Shown piece after piece: positions 6,922-14,060 of a DNA stretch of 15,121 nt. A program made the translations under genes and the position numbers. The stretch covers positions 1 to 15,121 of the forward strand of contig CAZOLN010000061.1 of the NCBI GenBank assembly GCA_964580565.1, given 5' to 3'. This stretch comes from DUEL01 sp964580565. Lineage in GTDB: Bacteria > Chloroflexota > Anaerolineae > B4-G1 > DUEL01. Below the pieces are notes generated by a model. That model did no database searches, was not told where the DNA came from, and saw nothing but the letters and a program-made list of their open reading frames with translations. Position 1 is the stretch's first letter. Each line of letters opens with the position of its first letter.

Positions 6922-8689
6922 GGTCGCTCTGTGGACCCTCCTGGTCCTTCTCGCGGCCCTGCTGCGGCTGACCGACCTGGACGCCGCGCCCCTCTCCTCC
7001 GCTGAAGCCGCCCAGGCCCTCGCCGCCTACCGCCTTGCCCATCCCCCTGTCTCCCTGTCTCTCCTCCCCTCTGTCTCCTCTTCCCCCCTCCTCCTCCACC
7101 TCAACGCCCTTCTCTTCGCCCTCTTCCACGGCGGGGACGGCCTGGCCCGGCTGGTCCCTGCGCTGGCGGGGGTCGGGTTGGTGCTGACCCCCCTTCTGCT
7201 GCGGCGGTACCTGGGCGCGTGGGGCGCGCTGGGGACGGGGCTCCTCCTGGCCCTCTCCCCCACCGCCGTCTTTCTCTCCCGCACGCTCGATGGAACGGTC
7301 CCCGCTGCTTTGGGGGTGATGGTGCTGGTGGGCTGCGCCGCCCGCTACTTAGACTCGATGCGCTTCTCCTGGGTCGTCTGGGGCGGGATCGGGCTGGCGG
7401 TGGCGCTGACGGCAGGGCCGGGGGCCTGGGGGCTGCTCCTGGGGCTCCTGCTGGCGCTGGCAGGGGGGCTGTGGATCTGGCGGGAGCAGGTTCCGTGGAT
7501 CTGGCCGATGGTCCAACCAGCCCTACGACGGGGAGCGGTGGTGGCCGGGCTGGGGGTGCTGTCCATCGGGACCGGCCTGGGGCTCCATCCCGCGGCCCTG
7601 GCCGACGTCGGGCAGGCAGTGCTGGCGTGGCTGGCCCGCTTCGGGCCGACGGGTGGCGGATCGGCCCCCTCTCCCCTGCTGCTCCTTGTGGCCTATGAGC
7701 CGCTCCTCCTCCTGGCCGGCCTGGTGGGCCTGGCGATGGCCGTCCGGCGGCGGCACGGGATGGGGCTGTTGTGGACCTTCTGGGCGGCGGTGGGCGCGGT
7801 CCAACTGGCGGCGATGCCCGGCCGGCAGATCGCCGATCTGCTGTGGCTCCTCCTGCCGCTGGCCGGGCTCGGAGGGCTCGCGGTGGACGAACTGGCCCGG
7901 TCGCTCTTGACCCAGGGCCAATGGCTGAACGAGGGGCTGTACCTGCCCGTGTCCCTCCTCCTGTGGGCCCACTCCGGCCTCTCCCTCGCTCGGTACGCTC
8001 GCCTCGCCGATCCGAAGGACCTGGCGCTGGCTGGGCTGGCGCTCCTCCTCCAGATCTTCCTCACCGCCACCTTCGGCTTCGCCGTCTCCGCGCCGGGGCC
8101 GGAGGAGGATCCCGCGGTGGCCGCCCGTCGGGGCATGGTCACCGCGTTGCGTGCGGGGGCGACGTCGCTGGGGCTGGTCCTCCTGCTGGTGACGTGGTCC
8201 ATCGGCTGGCGGCTCTCCCACCGGCTCCCCGCCGACCCGCGGGAACTGCTGGTGGAGTCGCCTACCGCCGTCGAGGTGCGCGTGCTGGTCGATGTGGTGG
8301 GACGGACCTCGATGCTCAACACCGGCGGGGAGGCGGCCCTCCCCGTCACCTTCCTGGGCGAGGCCGACCCCGCCCTGGCCTGGGCGCTGCGCCGGTTCGA
8401 GCAGGAGGTCGAGTCGGAGGGACTCTACACCCGCTTGTTGGAGAGCGACGATCCGAACCTCTACCCTGAGGGAGTGGACCGACCTCCCTTGATCGTTGCC
8501 CCGGCGGGCAAGCCGATCCCGCCGGGATACTTCGGCGAGGTCTTCACACTGCGACGGGTCTGGACCCCCCTGTGGGGTGGGCATCGGACGGCCCGGTGGT
8601 GGCTCTATCGGGAGTCGGCCGCTCCCCCCGCCGCCGTCGAGCAGGTCGCCCTCTGGGTGCGGGACGACCTGGCGACCGCCAATCCGTGA
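6869..8689 (+). CDS. PMT/TIGR03663-like multi-pass membrane glycosyltransferase homologue
   Basis: 606 residues with about ten or more hydrophobic segments and a soluble C-terminal tail. The N-terminus (LLRLTDLDAAPLSSAEAAQALAAYRLA) resembles the first luminal loop of GT-C/PMT (GT39) proteins, where a DE pair is normally catalytic. Here the pair reads AE, so a key acidic residue seems missing and transferase activity is doubtful. The tail (RELLVESPTAVEVRVLVDVV...DPALAWALRRF) parallels the tail of the next protein (AEFLVYAHEGPDVRTTMEQL...DVAWPFTWYLRNY), suggesting a diverged tandem paralogue. The start at 6869 lies within the end of the YYY gene, with GGGGAG 10 nt upstream. Its TGA shares a base with the next possible start (TGATG at 8687-8691), implying coupled translation. 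Residues about 58-75 are encoded by a pyrimidine-rich repeat tract. Substrate unknown. Confidence 0.75.
   Translation: MHQNRNPRGPDSRWQSLEVALWTLLVLLAALLRLTDLDAAPLSSAEAAQALAAYRLAHPPVSLSLLPSVSSSPLLLHLNALLFALFHGGDGLARLVPALAGVGLVLTPLLLRRYLGAWGALGTGLLLALSPTAVFLSRTLDGTVPAALGVMVLVGCAARYLDSMRFSWVVWGGIGLAVALTAGPGAWGLLLGLLLALAGGLWIWREQVPWIWPMVQPALRRGAVVAGLGVLSIGTGLGLHPAALADVGQAVLAWLARFGPTGGGSAPSPLLLLVAYEPLLLLAGLVGLAMAVRRRHGMGLLWTFWAAVGAVQLAAMPGRQIADLLWLLLPLAGLGGLAVDELARSLLTQGQWLNEGLYLPVSLLLWAHSGLSLARYARLADPKDLALAGLALLLQIFLTATFGFAVSAPGPEEDPAVAARRGMVTALRAGATSLGLVLLLVTWSIGWRLSHRLPADPRELLVESPTAVEVRVLVDVVGRTSMLNTGGEAALPVTFLGEADPALAWALRRFEQEVESEGLYTRLLESDDPNLYPEGVDRPPLIVAPAGKPIPPGYFGEVFTLRRVWTPLWGGHRTARWWLYRESAAPPAAVEQVALWVRDDLATANP
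7045..7080 (+). repeat. Pyrimidine-rich repeat tract inside the PMT-like gene
   Basis: A tandem ccctgtct unit at 7045-7060 continues as ctcc/ctgtctcc units to 7080. The + strand is almost all pyrimidine with only three G, and it encodes a Ser/Leu/Pro loop (about PVSLSLLPSVSSSP) in frame. It has the same character as the other repeat tracts here: low complexity, inside a gene, frame kept. Confidence 0.65.
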
Positions 8690-11600
8690 TGGATGACGAG
8701 GAACCGATGAGTAGACTCGACCGACCGATCTTCAAGGGCTTCGGACTGACCTGGGAGCAGGGGCTGTATCTCCTGATCGCGCTCCTCTGCCTGGTCTCCC
8801 GATTGTGGATGTTGGGCTACCGGGTGGAGAGCCACGACGAGAGCCTCCACTGCAAGTTCTCCTGGGACCTCTATGTCGGCAACGGGTTCCAGCACAACCC
8901 GATGATGCACGGCCCGTTCCTGTTCCACGCCACGGCCCTTTCGTTCTTCCTCTTCGGCGACAGCGACTTCACCGCCCGTCTGCCGGTGGCGTTGATGGGG
9001 ACGGCGTTGGTGCTCCTGCCCTACATCTTCCGGCGGTATTTGGGACGGACCGGGTCGCTGGTGGCGTCGTTCCTCCTGCTCATCTCCCCGGCCATCTCCT
9101 ACTACTCCCGCTACATCCGCCACGACGTCCCCGTCGCCCTCTGGGCGATGCTGTTCCTGTGGGCGATCTTCCGCTACCTGGAGGAGGGTCGGGACCGTTA
9201 CCTCTACATCCTGGCGGCGGCCCTCTCCCTGATGTACGCCACCAAGGAGGTCGCTTTCATCTACACCGCCGTCTTCGGCCTCTTCCTCGTCGCCCGGCTG
9301 GTGGTTCGAGCGCTGGCGGAGCCGTGGGAGCGGGAGGGGCTGGCTGCCGCGTTCGGCATCGCGCTGGCGGTCGGTGGGGTGGGGCTGTTGACGCTGGGGA
9401 CCGGGTGGCTCCTCGCCCGGCCGGAGGGTGGCGGTCCCCCGCCTGTCTGGGCGGTCATCGGCGGTCTCTTTGGCGGGATCGGTATCCTCGCCGCCCTCGT
9501 CCTTTTCCTGCGAGGCACGTGGCATCGGTTGCCGACCTACCGCAGTTTCCACCTCATCCTCCTGATCGGCACCCTGGTCCTCCCCTTCGCCTCCCCCATC
9601 CCCATCCACCTGGCCTCCCGCCTCGGCTCCCTCGTCGTCGAGCGGGCGGTCGACCCGGCGGCCGTCTCCCCCTTCTGGTCCAACCTGGCGAACGTCCATC
9701 CCACCGACTACACAGCCCCCTCCATCTACTACTCCGGCGCGATCCTGGGGCTGACCATCCTCCTGGCGATCCTCATCGGGCTGCTGTGGGACCGCCGCCG
9801 CTGGCCGATCGCGGTCACGATCTACCTGGGCGTCTTCCTGATCCTCTTCACCACCGTCTTCACCAACGGCGCGGGGATCGCCAGCGGGTGGGTCGGCTCC
9901 CTCGGCTATTGGCTGGAGCAGCAGGAGGTCCAGCGGGGCGGGCAGCCCTGGTTCTACTACCTGGTCATCATGCCCCTGTACGAGTTCCTCCCCCTCGTCG
10001 GCGCGGTGGCCGCGTCGCTCTTCCTGAGCATCGGGGCCGTTGTGCGCCGGCTTCAGAGGAAGGAGGCACAGGAGCCCGATTGGGGTCGGATCTTTATCTG
10101 GTTCACGGTGTATTGGTCGGCCCTCTCCTGGATCGGCTACTCCTACGCCGGGGAGAAGATGCCCTGGCTGAGTGTCCACCTCACCCTGCCGATGATCCTC
10201 CTCACCGGCTGGGCGGTCGGGCGGCTGATCGAGTCGGTCGATTGGGAGCGGGTGGGGTCCCAGCGGGGCTGGCTCCTGGCGCTTCTCCTGCCCGCGCTGG
10301 GGGCGGCGCTGGCGTCGCTGATCCGGGCCGCCGGTCGGGGGCCCTTCCAGGGGGTCGAACTGGACCAGTTGCTGGTCACCGGCACCTTCTTCGGCGGCCT
10401 GGTGGGCGTGGCCTTCTTCGGCGGCCTGGTCGGCTGGCTGTGGGGGCGGGTCGGCGGCCGCAACGGCCTCCTCCTGACGGCCCTGACCCTCTTCGCGGCC
10501 CTCTCCCTGCTGACGGTCCACGTGGCCCACCGGCTCAATTTCGTCAATTTCGACACCCCGGCCGAGTTCCTGGTCTACGCTCACGAGGGGCCGGACGTGC
10601 GGACGACGATGGAGCAACTGGGGGAACTCTCGCTGCGAGTGGGGGGCGGGACCCGGCTCATCGACGTGGCGTACGGCTCCGACGTCGCCTGGCCGTTCAC
10701 CTGGTACCTGCGCAACTACCCCAACGCCGTCTTCTACGGCACCCAACCCACGGCCGACACGGTGCGCAAGACGGCCGTCCTCGCCGGGCGGGACGACTGG
10801 GCGGCGGTCGAACCCCTCCTGGGGGACGATTACTACCGGTTCGACTACTTCTACCTCTGGTGGCCGCCGGAGGACTACCGCCAACTGACCTGGTCCAAAC
10901 TGTGGGAATGGCTGACCGACGCCAGGCGACGGGCCGCCCTCTGGCGGATCTTCTATCGGATGGACTACACCCTCTACGACGAGATCACCGACGGCACGCA
11001 CACCCCTGATCGCCATTGGCCGCTGCGGGGCGACTTCCGCTTCTACGTGCGCAAGGACGTGGTCAACCGGCTGTGGAACTTCGGGGTGGGACCGCTGCCG
11101 GAGGCGGAGACGAGGCCTGTGGAGGTGGAAACGGCCGACCCGTATGCCGACGGGATGCGCGTCCTCACTGCGACGCTGACCTGGGGGAGCGAGGGGAGTG
11201 ACCCCGGCTCGTTCTTCTGGCCGCGCGGCATCGCCGTCTCCCCCGACGGCTTCGTGTACGTGGCCGACGCGGGGAACCACCGGATCCAGAAGTTTACCCC
11301 CGAGGGGGAGTTCGTAACAGCGTGGGGGTACGAGGGAGGGTGTGGCGAGGCCCATCTCCCCCCTGGCACCTTCTGCGAGCCGTGGGGCGTGGCGGTGGGG
11401 CCGGACGGGTCGGTCTACGTAGCCGACACGTGGGCGCACCGCGTCCAGAAGTTCACTCCGGACGGCGTCTTCCTCGCCGGGTGGGGGACCTACGGAGAGG
11501 CGACGGTGGGGCAAGGGCCGGCCGTCTTCTACGGCCCCCGCGACGTGGCGGTCGGGCCGGACGGGCGGGTCTACGTGAGCGACACGGGCAACAAGCGGGT

Positions 11601-12060
11601 GCAGGTGTTCGACCCCGAGGGGGTCTTCCTGCGGGATTGGGGCGGCGGCGGGAGCGGGCCGGGTCAACTGGATGAGCCGGTGGGGCTGGCCTTCGGCCCG
11701 GACGGGCGGATCTACGTGGCCGACTCGTGGAACTACCGAATGCAGGTGCTGGAACCGGACGGCACCTACGTGCGCGAGTGGTCCATCGTCGGCTGGAACA
11801 ACCCCGCCGTCGAGGAGAAGCCCTACGTCGCCGTGGACGCGGAGGGCCGGGTCTACGCGACCGATCCGGGTCACTTCCGCGTGCTGGTCTTCGACGCCGA
11901 GGGGAACTACCTCTACGGCTTCGGCCAGTTCGGCTACGACGCTTCCTCCTTCGCGTTACCGATGGGCGTGGCGATCGGGCCGGACGGGCGGCTGTACGTG
12001 ACCGACGCGGCCAACCATCGGGTGATGGTGTTTGAGTTGGCGGATCAAGGAGGAGACTAA
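8689..12060 (+). CDS. TIGR03663/Agl23-type PMT-like protein fused to a six-blade NHL propeller
   Basis: 1123 residues in two parts. Residues 1 to about 620 are a multi-pass GT-C-like membrane region of the TIGR03663 family (flippase-associated Agl23 in archaeal naming), with the family's invariant DE (D50-E51 in ESHDES) and HGP (74-76), plus SRYIRHD after the next segments. A soluble region with SDVAWPFTWYLRNYP follows. Residues about 835-1118 hold six NHL-type blades, each with a GPDGxxYVADxxNHRxQxF-like core; blades 4 and 5 are the most diverged. The propeller probably lies outside the membrane and binds glycan, protein or peptidoglycan. ATG 8689 overlaps the previous stop (TGATG); ATG 8707, with GAGG 5 nt upstream, is an equally good start. 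TIGR03662 and TIGR03663 proteins usually occur together, supporting joint work in envelope glycan assembly. Substrate unknown. Confidence 0.9.
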   Translation: MDDEEPMSRLDRPIFKGFGLTWEQGLYLLIALLCLVSRLWMLGYRVESHDESLHCKFSWDLYVGNGFQHNPMMHGPFLFHATALSFFLFGDSDFTARLPVALMGTALVLLPYIFRRYLGRTGSLVASFLLLISPAISYYSRYIRHDVPVALWAMLFLWAIFRYLEEGRDRYLYILAAALSLMYATKEVAFIYTAVFGLFLVARLVVRALAEPWEREGLAAAFGIALAVGGVGLLTLGTGWLLARPEGGGPPPVWAVIGGLFGGIGILAALVLFLRGTWHRLPTYRSFHLILLIGTLVLPFASPIPIHLASRLGSLVVERAVDPAAVSPFWSNLANVHPTDYTAPSIYYSGAILGLTILLAILIGLLWDRRRWPIAVTIYLGVFLILFTTVFTNGAGIASGWVGSLGYWLEQQEVQRGGQPWFYYLVIMPLYEFLPLVGAVAASLFLSIGAVVRRLQRKEAQEPDWGRIFIWFTVYWSALSWIGYSYAGEKMPWLSVHLTLPMILLTGWAVGRLIESVDWERVGSQRGWLLALLLPALGAALASLIRAAGRGPFQGVELDQLLVTGTFFGGLVGVAFFGGLVGWLWGRVGGRNGLLLTALTLFAALSLLTVHVAHRLNFVNFDTPAEFLVYAHEGPDVRTTMEQLGELSLRVGGGTRLIDVAYGSDVAWPFTWYLRNYPNAVFYGTQPTADTVRKTAVLAGRDDWAAVEPLLGDDYYRFDYFYLWWPPEDYRQLTWSKLWEWLTDARRRAALWRIFYRMDYTLYDEITDGTHTPDRHWPLRGDFRFYVRKDVVNRLWNFGVGPLPEAETRPVEVETADPYADGMRVLTATLTWGSEGSDPGSFFWPRGIAVSPDGFVYVADAGNHRIQKFTPEGEFVTAWGYEGGCGEAHLPPGTFCEPWGVAVGPDGSVYVADTWAHRVQKFTPDGVFLAGWGTYGEATVGQGPAVFYGPRDVAVGPDGRVYVSDTGNKRVQVFDPEGVFLRDWGGGGSGPGQLDEPVGLAFGPDGRIYVADSWNYRMQVLEPDGTYVREWSIVGWNNPAVEEKPYVAVDAEGRVYATDPGHFRVLVFDAEGNYLYGFGQFGYDASSFALPMGVAIGPDGRLYVTDAANHRVMVFELADQGGD

Positions 12061-12089
12061 AAGGCCACTCGGTCCCGCAGCACAAAGAA

Positions 12090-12194
12090 GTGGCCCAAAG
12101 CGATTACTGGACCTCGTTGGATGAGGAGCCGTTGTTCTTCGATGGGGAGCCCTTCCTCCTCTCCATCGAGGACCTGCTGACAGAAAGAGAGTAG
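12090..12194 (+). CDS. Doubtful small acidic ORF
   Basis: GTG at 12090 opens a 34-residue acidic frame ending at TAG 12192-12194 (ending PFLLSIEDLLTERE). I do not recognise it. It lies between the propeller gene and the mutase-leader repeat, in sequence less GC-rich than the genes around it, and has no convincing ribosome binding site (only aaagaag directly before GTG). The composition looks protein-like, so it may be the C-terminal remnant of a lost small gene, for example an antitoxin-like one, rather than an active gene. The rest of 12061-12293 holds only the inverted repeat and the mutase ribosome binding site. Confidence 0.25.
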   Translation: MAQSDYWTSLDEEPLFFDGEPFLLSIEDLLTERE

Positions 12195-12200
12195 ATGCAA

Positions 12201-12273
12201 ACCACAGAGACACAGAGAGCACAGAGATTCTCTCCTCCTGAAGATTTCTCCGTGTCCTCCGTGTCTCTGTGGT
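12201..12273. repeat. Inverted repeat (cacagag family) upstream of the mutase gene
   Basis: Arms 12201-12226 and 12248-12273 (26 nt each) pair at 22 of 26 positions around a 21-nt loop. This is the second copy of the element at 2819-2893: the left arms share 24 of 26 bases, in the same orientation. The right arm ends 8 nt before the mutase Shine-Dalgarno and 20 nt before its start codon, almost the same layout as before gltX (24 nt). Confidence 0.85.
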
Positions 12274-12281
12274 GAAACCTT

Positions 12282-12288
12282 GAGGAGG
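12282..12288 (+). promoter_or_regulatory. Strong Shine-Dalgarno fixing the mutase GTG start
   Basis: GAGGAGG lies 5 nt before GTG at 12294, an almost perfect match to the anti-Shine-Dalgarno, and sets the start codon. I see no convincing promoter boxes in 12061-12281. Confidence 0.8.
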
Positions 12289-12293
12289 TCGCC

Positions 12294-13958
12294 GTGAAGG
12301 ACCTGAGACAGGCCAAGCAGGAGTGGGAGGAACGGACGGTCAAGCCGGTCCTCGAGCGGTTCCCGGAGCGGCGGGAGCGGTTCGAGACCCTCTCCGGCAT
12401 CCCCCTCGACCGGGTCTACACCCCCGCCGATGTGGAGGTGGACTACCTCAACGACCTGGGCTTCCCCGGCGAGTACCCCTTCACTCGAGGCGTGCAGCCG
12501 ACGATGTACCGGGGTCGGTTGTGGACGATGCGCCAGTACGCCGGGTACGCCACCGCCGAGGAGTCCAACGCCCGATACAAGTACCTGCTGGAGCAGGGGC
12601 AGACCGGCTTGTCGGTGGCGTTCGACCTGCCGACCCAACTGGGGTACGACGCCGACGACCCGCTGGCGGAGGGGGAGGTCGGCAAGGTCGGCGTCTCCAT
12701 CAGCAGCCTGGACGACATGCGGGTCTTATTCGACGGCATCCCGCTGGACCGGGTGAGCACCTCGATGACGATCAACGCCCCGGCGGCGATCCTCCTGGCG
12801 ATGTACATCGCCGTCGCCAAGGAGCAGGGGGTGGAGCCGAAGCGACTGCGGGGCACGGTGCAGAACGATATTCTGAAGGAATACGTCGCCCGCGGCACCT
12901 ACATCTTCCCGCCCCGCCCCTCGATGCGGCTGGTGACCGACCTGTTCCGCTACTGCGCGGCCGAGGTCCCCAAATGGAACACCATCAGCATCAGCGGCTA
13001 CCACATCCGCGAGGCCGGCTCCACCGCCGTCCAGGAGGTCGCCTTCACCCTCGCCAACGGCATCGCCTACGTCCAGGCGGCGATCGACGCGGGGCTGGAT
13101 GTGGACACCTTCGCGCCGCGCCTCTCGTTCTTCTTCAACGCCCACAACGACTTCCTGGAGGAGGTCGCCAAGTTCCGGGCCGCGCGTCGGTTGTGGGCGC
13201 GGATCATGCGGGAGCGGTTCGGGGCGAAGAACCCCCGCTCCTGGCGGCTCCGCTTCCACGCCCAGACGGCTGGCTCTGCCCTCACCGCCCAGCAGCCGGA
13301 GATCAACGTGGTCCGCGTCACGATCCAGGCGCTGGCGGCGGTGCTCGGTGGGGCCCAGTCCCTCCACACCAACTCCCGCGACGAGGCGTTGTGGCTCCCC
13401 ACCGAGGAGTCGGTCCGCATCGCCCTCCGCACCCAGCAGATCATCGCCCATGAGTCGGGGGTGGCCAACACCGTCGACCCGCTGGCCGGTTCCTACGTCG
13501 TCGAGCACCTCACCAACGAGATCGAGCGGCAGGCGGTGGCCTACATCGAGAAGATCGACGGGATGGGCGGCGCGCTGGCGGCCATCGAGAAGGGGTACAT
13601 CCAGCAGGAGATCGCCGACGCCGCCTACCGGTACCAGCAGGCGGTGGAGCGGGGGGAGCAGATCATCGTCGGCGTCAACGCCTACCAGGTCGAGGAGGAG
13701 GAGGCCGACCTGGAGCGGCTGGTGGTCGACCCCGCGGTGGAGGCGCGGCAGCGGGAGCGGCTGGCCGCGCTGCGGGCACGGCGGGACGGGGAGCGGGTCT
13801 CGGCAGCGCTGGCCCGGATCGAGACGGCTGCCCGACGGGAGGACGAACCGCTGATGCCGCTGTTCATCCACGCCGTGGAGGTCGACTGCACGCTGGGGGA
13901 GATCTGCGGCGTGCTGCGGGAGGTGTGGGGGGAGTACCGGCCGCGGGTCGCACTGTGA
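12294..13958 (+). CDS. Methylmalonyl-CoA mutase, catalytic (large/alpha) subunit without B12 domain
   Basis: Interconverts (R)-methylmalonyl-CoA and succinyl-CoA by an adenosylcobalamin radical mechanism, in propionate, odd-chain and branched amino-acid metabolism or in the 3-hydroxypropionate bicycle of some Chloroflexi. The 554 residues cover only the substrate-binding TIM barrel. The cobalamin domain is absent, so a small B12-binding partner (about 135 residues) must be encoded elsewhere. Y82 (RQYAGY), R200 (EYVARGTYIFPP) and H237 (SGYHIREAG) sit exactly seven positions before Tyr89, Arg207 and His244 of the Propionibacterium enzyme. Tyr plus Arg is the pattern of methylmalonyl-CoA mutase rather than isobutyryl-CoA mutase (Phe/Gln). 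FFNAHNDFLEEVAKFRAARRLWA and QTAGSALTAQQPEINVVR are further family blocks. It has its own leader, and no other cobalamin gene is in view. Confidence 0.95.
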   Translation: MKDLRQAKQEWEERTVKPVLERFPERRERFETLSGIPLDRVYTPADVEVDYLNDLGFPGEYPFTRGVQPTMYRGRLWTMRQYAGYATAEESNARYKYLLEQGQTGLSVAFDLPTQLGYDADDPLAEGEVGKVGVSISSLDDMRVLFDGIPLDRVSTSMTINAPAAILLAMYIAVAKEQGVEPKRLRGTVQNDILKEYVARGTYIFPPRPSMRLVTDLFRYCAAEVPKWNTISISGYHIREAGSTAVQEVAFTLANGIAYVQAAIDAGLDVDTFAPRLSFFFNAHNDFLEEVAKFRAARRLWARIMRERFGAKNPRSWRLRFHAQTAGSALTAQQPEINVVRVTIQALAAVLGGAQSLHTNSRDEALWLPTEESVRIALRTQQIIAHESGVANTVDPLAGSYVVEHLTNEIERQAVAYIEKIDGMGGALAAIEKGYIQQEIADAAYRYQQAVERGEQIIVGVNAYQVEEEEADLERLVVDPAVEARQRERLAALRARRDGERVSAALARIETAARREDEPLMPLFIHAVEVDCTLGEICGVLREVWGEYRPRVAL

Positions 13959-13998
13959 AGGGGCAAGGGGCAGGAGGCAGGAGGCAAGAAGCAGGAAG
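13959..13998 (+). repeat. Purine-rich low-complexity repeat after the mutase gene
   Basis: About 40 nt of ggggcaggaggcaggaggcaagaagcagg-type units begin directly after the mutase stop codon. Bases 13960-13974 are the exact reverse complement of 5493-5507 in the YYY gene, showing that the unit is dispersed. No hairpin or T-tract typical of an intrinsic terminator was found in it. Confidence 0.7.
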
Positions 13999-14023
13999 AC
14001 GGAAAATCCTCGGAGCGGCACGG

Positions 14024-14052
14024 TTGACATCCCGGCCGAGTCGTGATAAGGT
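14024..14052 (+). promoter_or_regulatory. Strong extended -10 promoter for the selenoprotein gene; probable leaderless mRNA
   Basis: A perfect -35 TTGACA (14024-14029), a 17-nt spacer, then TAAGGT (14047-14052), preceded by TG at 14044-14045 (extended -10, TGaTAAGGT). Transcription should start near 14059-14061, which is the ATG at 14061 itself. No ribosome binding site lies between, so the mRNA is probably leaderless. The promoter also argues against the upstream GTG at 14043, which falls inside the promoter. Confidence 0.75.
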
Positions 14053-14060
14053 TCCCCGCG

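Noticed and set aside
8605..11874. Very long open frame on the minus strand (1089 codons)
   Set aside because: High-GC shadow of the TIGR03663/NHL gene; Pro/Gly/Arg/Asp/Gln-rich without domains, while the + strand has clear motifs.
12057..12638. Minus-strand frame over the 12061-12293 intergenic stretch
   Set aside because: Most of it is opposite the mutase N-terminus and the inverted repeat, and it has no recognisable domain.
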